From assembly GCF_016586165.1 (NCBI RefSeq), contig NZ_BCPR01000031.1, forward strand, positions 1 to 52,458: a stretch of DNA of 52,458 nt. The letters are read 5' to 3'. Each line of letters opens with the position of its first letter. Positions within the stretch are counted from its first letter, which is position 1. Below, in pieces: positions 25,839-33,244 of this stretch. The position numbers were made by a program, and so were the translations under genes. The notes under the pieces are model-generated. The model had not been told where the DNA came from, searched no databases, and saw only the letters and a program-made list of their open reading frames with translations. This stretch comes from Dyella sp. EPa41 (GTDB lineage: Bacteria > Pseudomonadota > Gammaproteobacteria > Xanthomonadales > Rhodanobacteraceae).

Positions 25839-28800
25839 TTAGAGCGAGAAGTCGTAGCGTGCGCCCAGGCGGACATAGCGCGGGTCCTGGAACGAGCGGG
25901 CACGCAGGTAGTTCACGTTCGGTGCGCCCGAGGCCGTCTCGCCGGTCTCGTAGTACTGGGTCACGCGCTGCGAGCCGAGCAGGTTGAAGATGTCGGCCGT
26001 GAACGTGACCTGGTGGTTGAAGAACGCCGGACGCCAGGCACCACTGAGGTTGATGGTGTAGGTCCACGGCGTACGGCCCACCGAGCCGCGTGGCGACGGC
26101 TCGCCGTTGCACCAGAAGTAGGCGTTGCCGTAGCCGAACGGGTCGCCGCCGGCGGCCAGCGGACGCGTGCCCATGCAGCTCACCGGGGTGCCGGAGGCGA
26201 TGCGGGTCACCGTGGAGAGGCTCCACTCATCCGTCGGCTTGTACGTGCCGAGGATGCGCAGCTGGTGCGTCTGGTCGTTGGCCAGCGGACCGTTGGTGTT
26301 CTCCATGATTTCCGGGAAGTCCCAGCTCTCGGTGGTCGACACGTCGGCCTGCACGATGTCCGAATCCAGCTGGCCTTCGGAGTTGCCGTAGCTGCGCGAG
26401 AAGGTGTACTCGACGCGGCCGTACCACTTCTCGTTGAACTGGTGTTCGGCGTAGAGGTCGAGCATGTAGTAGTCGCGCTTGGGCTTCTGGAAGCCCAGGT
26501 CCTTCGCGGTCAGCGGCACCGAGAGGTACTGGCCCGGCGTCGGCGACAGCAGGAAGGTGTTGGCACGGCCGGGGTTGAACAGCCAGCAACCCGTGCTGGC
26601 GGCAATGCCGGCGGCGACTTCGGCGCTCAGCCCGTGCGAGTCGCCCCAGGCCTGCAGCGGACGCGAGTCGCAGTCGTCGTCGATCAGGCTCTTCAGGCTG
26701 CGGTACATGGCCTTGGCGCCCACGGTCCAGTCTTCCGTCAGCTGCTTGTCGAAGCCCAGGATGTATTCGTCCTGGTAGTACGAGTGAAGCTGCTGGGCGG
26801 ATACGGTCTTGCCATCCGGCGGCACGCCGTTGGCGCCGTTGAGGTAATAGGTACCCGAGGCCGGCGTGTTGGTCAGGCCGGTCGGCAGGCCGGTGGTCGG
26901 GTCGATGCCGGTGAAGGCGAAGAACTGCGACGGGTAGGTCGACGGACCGGCGCCGCGCACCGCCACCGAGGTCGGCAGGCCCAGGTGATAGCGGCCGGCG
27001 TTGGCGTACACCTTCAGCGTGCTGTCGCCGTACACGTCCCAGGTCACGCCCAGGCGTGGATCGAGCTGATGGCGGGCCTTGGCGTACGGCACGCCCACGC
27101 CGTTGTAGTTGGTGAACTGCTCGTTGCGCAGGCCGATGTAGGCATGCCAGCGGTCGCTGATCTGCCAGTTGTCTTCGGCGAACTGCGAACGCTGCGCCGT
27201 GCGGGCCGACGTGCCGGTGCTCAGGCCGGTGACGTTCACGTAATAGCCGTTCGGATATTGCGCCGGGTTGTAGGCGGCCGGATCGAGGCCGAGGTTGATC
27301 AGGCGCTGCTTGATCACCGAACCGTCGCCGACGTCCTCGTACAGGTACTGGGAGCCACCCACCGGCGCGCTGCCCCAGGTCGCACGCAGCATGTAGTTGT
27401 CCATGCCGGCGCGGATGTCGTGGTCACCCAGGCGGTACTCGAGGTTGAGGCTCCAGCCGGTGGTGCTGTCCTTCGAACCCGGAGCCAGCACCGTGGAGGA
27501 GCCGACGGTGCAGCCCGACTGCGGATTGTTGGCGAACTCGGTGCGGTTGTCGGTGATCGACGGGCACACCGTGCCGGCCGCACCGGTGACGGTCTGCACG
27601 TGCGGCGAGTTGCTCCTGCCGTACATCGCGTTCACGGTGAAGTTGTCGGTGATGTAGCCGGTGTAGTGGCCGATGTAGACGTTGCCGCCCGGCGTGCCGT
27701 TGGTCTGGGTGCCGTTGTAGTTCTTGGTGTACTGGTAACCGAGGAAATCGGTGCGGCCCACGCCATAGGTGTAGCCGTAGATCGTCGAGTTGGTCTGCTC
27801 GGTATCGCCGATGCCGGTGAATTCGAGGATGTGGTTGTCGGTGATGTTCCAGTCGACCTTGGTCAGCCAGCGCGTGGTCTTGTTGTGGTCGTGCTCGTCG
27901 TCGTTGCTGCCGATCGCGCCGGTGTAGTAGCCATCGCGGAAGATCGCATCGGCCGCGGCGAAGAAGAACAGCTTGTCCTTGACCAGCGCACCGCCGATCG
28001 AGCCGGAGTACTGCAGCTGCTCCCGGTCACGCAAGGTGTAGGGGTTGCCGATCTGGTAGAGCGAGCCGTTCGTGCGGTAGACGTTGCGAGGCTCCTGCGC
28101 GAGGTCGCTCGGCGCCCACAGCACCTGCACGTCGCCCTTCCACTCGTTGGTGCCGTGCTTGGTCACCACGTTGATCACGCCGCCGGTGGAACGGCCGTAT
28201 TCGGCGCCGTAGCCACCGATCAGCACCTGCTCCTGGTCGATCGCGTCATAGGGAAGCTGGCGCGAGCTCACGCCGGTCAGCGGGTTGGTGACCGAGAAAC
28301 CGTTGACGTAATACGCGTTCTCGGAGGCCGACGAACCGCCGAACGAGAGCGCATTGCCGTAGCCGCGGGCCGCCGGGATGGTGCCGGGTGCAAGCAGCGC
28401 GATCGAGCTGATCGACGTGCGATCGATCGGCAGCTTGGACAGCTGGTCGGCGTTGATCACCGTGCGCGAGTCCACCGAGGACACGTCGATGGCCGGCAGG
28501 GCGTTGCCCACCACCTGCACGGCAGCAAGGTTCTGCGCGTTCTGCGTCGAAGCGGCGAAGGACACTTCCGTGCCCTGGCTGATCTGCGTCTGCACGTGGT
28601 CGCGGGAGCTGACGGCGGTGCCGTTCTTGGTCAGCGTCACCTTGTACTCGCCGATCGGCAGCGAGCTGGCGCGATAGCGGCCGCTGCTGTCGACGGTGAG
28701 GTCGCGCTTGAGTCCCGTGCCGGTGTTCTCGATCTGCACCGTGCTGCCGGGATCGGCGCTACCGAAGATCACGCCGGTGGCGTTGCTCTGCGCAACCGCA

Positions 28801-28886
28801 GGGCCGCCCGCGATGCTGAGCGCCAGGCCGATGGCAAAGGCCATGGTGCGTCGGTTCGGGACTCGCGAAAGATTCTTCAACTGCAT
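25839..28886 (-). CDS. Oar-like TonB-dependent receptor 2
   Basis: A 1,015-residue paralogue of the receptor downstream, with the same order: signal peptide (cleavage near AVAQS), carboxypeptidase-regulatory-like domain, plug (ENAYYVNGFS, EQVLIGGYGAEYGRSTGGVIN) and barrel. The plug domains are closely similar while the barrel loops diverge, so ligands probably differ. I start at 28886 (MQLKNLSR), preceded by GGAGGGTGGGTA; an in-frame codon 8 positions upstream is less likely. The protein ends YDFSL, two residues beyond the usual terminal Phe. It has its own terminator and leader, so the two receptors appear to be separate transcription units. Confidence 0.92.
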   Translation of the reverse strand: MQLKNLSRVPNRRTMAFAIGLALSIAGGPAVAQSNATGVIFGSADPGSTVQIENTGTGLKRDLTVDSSGRYRASSLPIGEYKVTLTKNGTAVSSRDHVQTQISQGTEVSFAASTQNAQNLAAVQVVGNALPAIDVSSVDSRTVINADQLSKLPIDRTSISSIALLAPGTIPAARGYGNALSFGGSSASENAYYVNGFSVTNPLTGVSSRQLPYDAIDQEQVLIGGYGAEYGRSTGGVINVVTKHGTNEWKGDVQVLWAPSDLAQEPRNVYRTNGSLYQIGNPYTLRDREQLQYSGSIGGALVKDKLFFFAAADAIFRDGYYTGAIGSNDDEHDHNKTTRWLTKVDWNITDNHILEFTGIGDTEQTNSTIYGYTYGVGRTDFLGYQYTKNYNGTQTNGTPGGNVYIGHYTGYITDNFTVNAMYGRSNSPHVQTVTGAAGTVCPSITDNRTEFANNPQSGCTVGSSTVLAPGSKDSTTGWSLNLEYRLGDHDIRAGMDNYMLRATWGSAPVGGSQYLYEDVGDGSVIKQRLINLGLDPAAYNPAQYPNGYYVNVTGLSTGTSARTAQRSQFAEDNWQISDRWHAYIGLRNEQFTNYNGVGVPYAKARHQLDPRLGVTWDVYGDSTLKVYANAGRYHLGLPTSVAVRGAGPSTYPSQFFAFTGIDPTTGLPTGLTNTPASGTYYLNGANGVPPDGKTVSAQQLHSYYQDEYILGFDKQLTEDWTVGAKAMYRSLKSLIDDDCDSRPLQAWGDSHGLSAEVAAGIAASTGCWLFNPGRANTFLLSPTPGQYLSVPLTAKDLGFQKPKRDYYMLDLYAEHQFNEKWYGRVEYTFSRSYGNSEGQLDSDIVQADVSTTESWDFPEIMENTNGPLANDQTHQLRILGTYKPTDEWSLSTVTRIASGTPVSCMGTRPLAAGGDPFGYGNAYFWCNGEPSPRGSVGRTPWTYTINLSGAWRPAFFNHQVTFTADIFNLLGSQRVTQYYETGETASGAPNVNYLRARSFQDPRYVRLGARYDFSL

Positions 28887-28911
28887 TACCCACCCTCCGT
28901 TGAGCGGCAAG

Positions 28912-28929
28912 CACGGCCCCGGGGCCGTG
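28912..28929. promoter_or_regulatory. 18-bp perfect palindrome in the leader of TonB receptor 2
   Basis: CACGGCCCC directly abuts its complement GGGGCCGTG, 25 bases before the start codon. It could be an operator or a leader hairpin close to the ribosome site. Confidence 0.35.
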
Positions 28930-29375
28930 TCTCCCCTGAAAGTGCAGCGTTGAAAGGCTGCAAGTGTTTTTTTGAGCCGAAGAAACCCGCACCACTTCGC
29001 TGTCGCGAAGCGGCGTACAAGTGATCGGCTTTAAGTGATGCTCCCCAGCGTCACGCGACGACGTCATGCGTCGTGTCGCATCGCCTCTTCGACGTTACGT
29101 GCAGCGGAAACGTTACACAACGGTTATGAGACACCGCCTTGCCGCCGCAATAACTTGCTGCTGTAACCGAACTGTCTTGGGCGGCGTAGTTTGGTTATGG
29201 CTAGGAAAATTTCTTAGCCACGACAGTGGAATGCGCGCGTGCGACGGCACCCTTACGACCTCCTTACGACGTATTCGCAAGAAAATGCCAGGCAACAACG
29301 CCGAATACGCAGCATTTATCGCCATGGATGCCAGTTTAATGAACGAATACTGAATTTCACGAGACATGGACGTAA
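28930..29375. other. Upstream region of TonB receptor 2, no gene seen
   Basis: About 450 bases, AT-richer than the genes on either side, especially 29100-29360. Open frames of about 100 codons exist on both strands, but they overlap each other and show nothing recognisable. An imperfect inverted repeat lies at 29053-29080 (GCGACGACG...CGTCGTGTCGC). The receptor promoter must be here but I cannot assign it. Confidence 0.45.
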
Positions 29376-29402
29376 ACGAAAAGCGCCCACCGAAGTGGGC
29401 GC
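29376..29402 (-). terminator. Intrinsic terminator of the glutaredoxin-rhodanese gene
   Basis: On the minus strand the stem GCGCCCAC-TTCG-GTGGGCGC is followed by TTTTCGTTT. The UUCG-type loop gives extra stability. Confidence 0.85.
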
Positions 29403-29436
29403 CATTTGCATCGATCAAATCAAACAATAAGCGTTA

Positions 29437-30360
29437 TCAGTACACCGGCACCGAAGGGTCGATCTCGCGTGCCCACGCGTCCATCCCGCCCTCGACGTTG
29501 TAGACCTTCGTAAAGCCATGCGCCGCGAAACGCTCGGCGACGCCGCGGCTGGACATGCCGTGATGGCAGATGAAGGCGATCGGCGCGTCCTTGGGCAGGC
29601 CGGCCAGCGCTTCGTAGCCTTCCTCTTCCAGCACGCGGGCCTGCGCCAGCGGCGCCGCCTGGGCGCGGCCCTGGGCCGGGCGCACGTCCACGAGGGTGAT
29701 GTCGCCGGCGATGAGGCGAGCCTGCAACTCCTGCACGGTGAGCGAGCCGATCTCCTGTGCGCCCGGGAACTTCAGGCTCAGGCCCTCGCCCTGCACGGTG
29801 GAAACCCAGTCGATCACGATGCCCTTGGCGCGCTGGGCGCTGCCCGGGTCGAAATGCACTTCGATGCCGTTGGCGGTGACCACGATGTCGTGGTCGCCGG
29901 CCGGGGCGAGCTGGAAGCCGGCGCTATGGTCCGGGCCGATTTCCAGGTGCAGGGCCAGGCCCTGGGCATTCGTGGTGCCCTGGCGGATCGCCTCGGCGGC
30001 CTTGTCGGTAATGGTGATTTCCGGCGGCGTACGATCCGGCGCGGCCGCGCCGAACAGCTGGTGCAGCTCGCCGCTGGCGTACATCTGGCGAATGATGTCG
30101 GCGCCGCCGACCAGCTCGCCACCCACATAAAGCTGCGGGATCGTCGGCCAGTCGCCGTAAGCCTTGATGCCCTCGCGGATTTCCGGGTCTTCCAGCACGT
30201 TGACCGTGTGGTACTCCGGCAGCAGCTCGTTGAGCGTGTTGGTGGCCGCGGCGGAGAAGCCGCACATCGGTTGGTGGCGGGTGCCCTTCATGAACAGCAC
30301 CACGCGGTGGCTCTGCAGCAGGGATTCGATACGTTCGCGGGTGGCGCTGTCGAGGGACAT
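29437..30360 (-). CDS. Monothiol glutaredoxin / cysteine-less A-type carrier-like / rhodanese fusion
   Basis: A 307-residue cytosolic protein of three parts. Residues 1-105 are a monothiol glutaredoxin with CGFS at 33-36 and the WPTIPQLYVGGELVGG glutathione-site motif (2Fe-2S transfer). Residues about 115-205 read like an IscA/ErpA A-type carrier (ITITDKAAEAI..., LHLEIGPDHSAGFQL) but lack all three cluster cysteines. Residues about 212-307 are a rhodanese domain with a candidate active Cys265 in FICHHGMSSRG. The ATG at 30360 is the natural glutaredoxin start. It is a single-gene unit with its own terminator. A role in Fe-S or persulfide trafficking is inferred. Confidence 0.88.
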   Translation of the reverse strand: MSLDSATRERIESLLQSHRVVLFMKGTRHQPMCGFSAAATNTLNELLPEYHTVNVLEDPEIREGIKAYGDWPTIPQLYVGGELVGGADIIRQMYASGELHQLFGAAAPDRTPPEITITDKAAEAIRQGTTNAQGLALHLEIGPDHSAGFQLAPAGDHDIVVTANGIEVHFDPGSAQRAKGIVIDWVSTVQGEGLSLKFPGAQEIGSLTVQELQARLIAGDITLVDVRPAQGRAQAAPLAQARVLEEEGYEALAGLPKDAPIAFICHHGMSSRGVAERFAAHGFTKVYNVEGGMDAWAREIDPSVPVY

Positions 30361-30456
30361 GGGGTGGGGAAACTCCGGCAAGAAGTGTGAATTGTAACCC
30401 TTGGGATATGCCGGTGGTTTGAGGGGATGCAAGGGGCAAGGGGCGACGTCCCTTGC

Positions 30457-30625
30457 CCGTCATCCCGGCGCAGGCCGGGATCCAGCGCTTCAGCTACCGG
30501 TTGTCGCCTTGGAGCGACCATCGAGCCGTGCCGTGACTGGATGGCTCGCTACGCTCGCCCCTCCGGGGCCGCCCTACAGGCGTTCCGCGCGCTTCGCGCT
30601 TGTCCGGCCTGTGCCGGGATGACGG
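30457..30625. repeat. Intergenic element bounded by inverted repeats
   Basis: Left arm CCGTCATCCCGGCGCAGGCC... (30457-30485) and right arm ending GCCGGGATGACGG (30603-30625) are imperfect inverted copies, bounding about 170 bases that hold no gene. The arm type is widespread between genes of GC-rich proteobacteria; the segment resembles a small non-autonomous element. Confidence 0.6.
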
Positions 30626-30647
30626 CCAAAACCGGCCTGTGGACGAC

Positions 30648-31505
30648 CTATGCCGCCGGGCGCAGTTCGGTGAGGTCTAGCTTCGTCCGCGTCAGCGGTG
30701 CCAGCGCCAGTGCGGCCGCGGGCGAGGGCAGCACCAGCTCGCGGCTGGCCCGGCCCAGCGGGGCGTGCTGCTCGCTCCAGTGGATCAGCTCCATGGCGCC
30801 GGTGTGGTCCTCGACCAGCGCCGTGCAGTGTTCCACCCAGTCGCCGTCGTTGAGATACAGCACGCCATCCATGTCGCGCACATGGCCGAAGTGGATGTGG
30901 CCGCAGATATGGCCGTCCAAACCGCGCTCGCGGGCGTCGCCGGCCACGCGTTCCTCATAGGCACGGATATAGGCCAGCGCCTTGCCGATATGCGACTTCA
31001 CGATGATCGAGAGCGGCAGGTAGGGCAGCTCCAGGCGGCGGCGCATGGCGTGGACCCGTCGATTGGTCCAGCAGATGAAGCGATGCATCACTTCCCCCAG
31101 GTGCACCATCCATGTGCGCCCGACGTGCTCCGGATCGAATTCGTCGCCGTGGCTGACGCGATAGCGGCGCCCGTCGGCGCCCTCGTGCACCGCGTCCAGC
31201 TCGATCTTCACGCCACCGAAGCTCTGGCCCGCGAGGCCGCGCATCGGTGCGTCATGGTTGCCCGGGATGTAGATGACTTCGACGCCGCGCTGGGCGAGAT
31301 CGAGCACCTCGGCGATCACCGCGCCGTGGTCCGCGTGCCACCAGGTGCGGCGGGCCAGCGACTCCATGTCGACGATGTCGCCCACGAGGTACAGCTTCTC
31401 GCAGCGCAATTTGCGCAGGAAATCGAGCAGGTAGCTGGCCTTGCAGTCAGGCGTGCCCAGGTGCACGTCGGAGATGAAGGCGCTGCGGCAGTGAAAGGTC
31501 GCCAT
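30648..31505 (-). CDS. LpxH-like UDP-2,3-diacylglucosamine diphosphatase / metallophosphatase
   Basis: A 285-residue calcineurin-like metallophosphoesterase. Metal ligands are visible in ISDVHLG (Asp13, His15), GDIVD (Asp43), GNHD (Asn83, His84), SHGDEFD and GHIHFG. This is the longer (about 280 residue) relative of LpxH usually annotated as UDP-2,3-diacylglucosamine diphosphatase, which would release lipid X in lipid A synthesis. The canonical LpxH of about 240 residues may be encoded elsewhere, so the true substrate is open. The ATG at 31505 follows GGGAGAGA. It lies next to repeat-rich DNA. Confidence 0.8.
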   Translation of the reverse strand: MATFHCRSAFISDVHLGTPDCKASYLLDFLRKLRCEKLYLVGDIVDMESLARRTWWHADHGAVIAEVLDLAQRGVEVIYIPGNHDAPMRGLAGQSFGGVKIELDAVHEGADGRRYRVSHGDEFDPEHVGRTWMVHLGEVMHRFICWTNRRVHAMRRRLELPYLPLSIIVKSHIGKALAYIRAYEERVAGDARERGLDGHICGHIHFGHVRDMDGVLYLNDGDWVEHCTALVEDHTGAMELIHWSEQHAPLGRASRELVLPSPAAALALAPLTRTKLDLTELRPAA

Positions 31506-31618
31506 GGCAGTCTCTCCCGGTGGTTACCGGGACGCCAGGATGCCGTCGGCACGTCACCGCACGATGGCGGAATGGTTGCAGAAGCGTTGCGGCGCAGCAT
31601 CGCCCCGACACCTCCCCT

Positions 31619-31960
31619 GTAGGAGCGCACCCAGTGCGCGACCGCCTTTTGCGATGGTCTGCATGGCTGTGGCTTTCGTTAGAGCGCAAGTGTTGCCTTC
31701 GGTAGCTCCGCTTCCGCCAGAGTGCCGCCTACGCGGCGGGCGTTTCGATCCCCTGCCGGCGCTCGAGTCACTTTCTTTTGCTGGCCCAAAAGAAAAGTAA
31801 CCCAAAGAAAATGGCCTTCAAAGCCAAGGCTCATGGCAGTACGGGGGATAGGAGCGTCGGCCGACCGGGGCCAGCCGGGATGGGCTCATTACTACCTCGA
31901 ACGGCGCCGCTACACCGCAACGCGCCGAAGCGGAGAGGACTCAAGGCAACGTTGTTGAGC
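31619..31960 (+). repeat. Long intergenic repeat, copy 1
   Basis: It starts with a REP unit (31619-31644), then a conserved segment of about 300 bases including the core hairpin CTTTCTTTTG-CTGGCC-CAAAAGAAAAG near 31771-31797. It aligns without gaps to 52091-52260 over at least 150 bases with about 90% identity by eye. Confidence 0.75.
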
Positions 31961-32108
31961 CCTGAGGGGATCTATTCGCGCCGCACCGCCGTCTTTTCTC
32001 CCTCTCCCCTGCGGGGCACGCGGGGAGCGGCCATGGATGGCCGCGGCTTTGAGGAGCGAGGAGAGAGCTGGGGTGAGGGGTTGGGGCTCGCGAAATTCCT
32101 TCCTACCT

Positions 32109-32226
32109 CTGTGGGAGCGCACCCTGTGCGCGACCGCAACGCCGGCACACGTCGCGGTAGTCACGACCATCGCGGACTGAGGCGACCACGTCAGTCCGCG
32201 GTCGCGCACAAGGTGCGCTCCCACAA
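32109..32226. repeat. REP pair (inverted)
   Basis: Inverted REP units at 32109-32135 and 32200-32226 enclose an inner inverted repeat (CGCGGACTGA...TCAGTCCGCG, 32171-32200), making a long potential stem. Confidence 0.8.
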
Positions 32227-32440
32227 CGAACCGCAGCCACCGGCATCGCGATGCGATGTGCCGCGCCGCGGCACGAGCCTTCACCCAACCTCTGTGGGGC
32301 GGTGAGGGGCGGACGATCAGGCCCCGCAGGGGTGCCCGACAGGACGTCGGGCACTTTTCGTCCGGGCAGGAGCCCGGTCGAAAAGCCCGGCCGCCCCTCA
32401 CGGACTGGCTGGGCGCAGCCCAGACAGCGCCACGCGGGGT

Positions 32441-32634
32441 GCCTTTCTCTTTGGTTACTTTCTCTTGGGCAAGCAAGAGAAAGTGACCCGGCCTCCGGCA
32501 GGAGGGCGGAAGCCCGCCGCAGGCGAGCCAAGTCGCGATAAGAATGCAACCGAAACATCGACAATCTTTGTCTATCGAAAGATGAACATGCAGACCGGCG
32601 CGAAAGGCTGTCGCGCACTGGGTGCGCTCCTACA
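32441..32634 (-). repeat. Long intergenic repeat, copy 2 (diverged, inverted)
   Basis: A minus-oriented shorter copy: the core hairpin ACTTTCTCTTG-GGCAAG-CAAGAGAAAGT lies near 32457-32484 and a REP unit ends the element at 32610-32634. With copy 1 it forms terminal inverted repeats of a segment of about 1 kb. Its REP end supplies the stop codon of the SGNH gene. Confidence 0.65.
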
Positions 32635-33241
32635 GGCGAGCGGTTGGCTGGGCGAGGATGCGCCGGGCTGCAGGCCATGCCGCTTCCGTCCACAGCGTGT
32701 ACTGCGCCGCCGACGGATGCAGCCCGTCCCCGGCCAGCAGCTCGGGGTGCTCTCGCGAAATGCCGGTGATATCGACCCAGTGCGCGCCGGCGGCCTTCGC
32801 TTCGTCCGCGGCGATGGCGTTGTAGACGTCCAACTCGTGGGCGATCAGCGCGATGTCGCGTCCGCTGGCCGCCGCGAATGGCGTGACGCCCCAGTCGGGG
32901 ATCGACAACACCAGCACGTGGCTTGGCCGTTCACCGGCCAGGGCGACGGCGCGCGCCAGCATGTGCCGGAACTCGGCCCGATAATCGTCGCCGCTGCGTC
33001 CGCGGTACTGGTTGTTCACGCCGATCAGCAGGCTGACCAGGTCGTAGGGCGGCGCGAAGGCGGTGGCGTCCATGGCCGCGGACAGCTCATCCGTCGTCCA
33101 CCCGGTGGTGGCGATGATCGTGGGGTCGTCCAGGGCCACCCCTTCGGCGCGAAGCCGGGCGGCCAACTGCATGGGCCAGCGCCCGGCCTCGGGCACGCCC
33201 TCGCCGATCGAATACGAATCGCCCAGCGCCAGATAACGCAT
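32630..33241 (-). CDS. SGNH/GDSL-family hydrolase
   Basis: A 203-residue esterase or lipase-like hydrolase. Block I is LALGDSYSIGEG with the nucleophile Ser near residue 9, block III is IGVNNQY and block V is GDGLHPS with the catalytic Asp and His. No signal peptide, so cytosolic. It starts 3 bases after the stop of alaA and is certainly cotranscribed with it. The stop codon TAG lies inside a REP unit at the edge of the intergenic repeat. Substrate unknown. Confidence 0.88.
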   Translation of the reverse strand: MRYLALGDSYSIGEGVPEAGRWPMQLAARLRAEGVALDDPTIIATTGWTTDELSAAMDATAFAPPYDLVSLLIGVNNQYRGRSGDDYRAEFRHMLARAVALAGERPSHVLVLSIPDWGVTPFAAASGRDIALIAHELDVYNAIAADEAKAAGAHWVDITGISREHPELLAGDGLHPSAAQYTLWTEAAWPAARRILAQPTARL

Positions 33242-33244
33242 TGC

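Larger units (their letters stand above)
31506..32629. other. Gene-free repeat region of 1.1 kb
   Basis: No supported gene between the LpxH-like and SGNH genes. It contains two oppositely oriented copies of a long intergenic repeat (31619-31960 and 32441-32634), a REP pair (32109-32226), and two strong hairpins at 32332-32354 (GTGCCCGAC arms) and 32354-32385 (CTTTTCGTCCGGGC arms). Open frames here match the repeat, not any gene. Confidence 0.7.

Noticed and set aside
25671-29024. A 1,117-codon plus-strand open frame antisense to TonB receptor 2
   Set aside because: Long antisense frames are expected at this GC content; the minus-strand receptor is unmistakable, and the plus product has no recognisable domain. 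The same applies to 22028-24322 and to the 952-codon frame antisense to aceE.
29066-29427. Possible small genes on both strands upstream of TonB receptor 2
   Set aside because: The frames overlap each other, lack ribosome sites and recognisable features, and run through the region needed for promoters and a terminator.
31778-32305. A hypothetical protein gene in the repeat region
   Set aside because: The frame lies in the intergenic repeat, crosses a REP pair and shows no coding constraint against the copy at 52052-52375.
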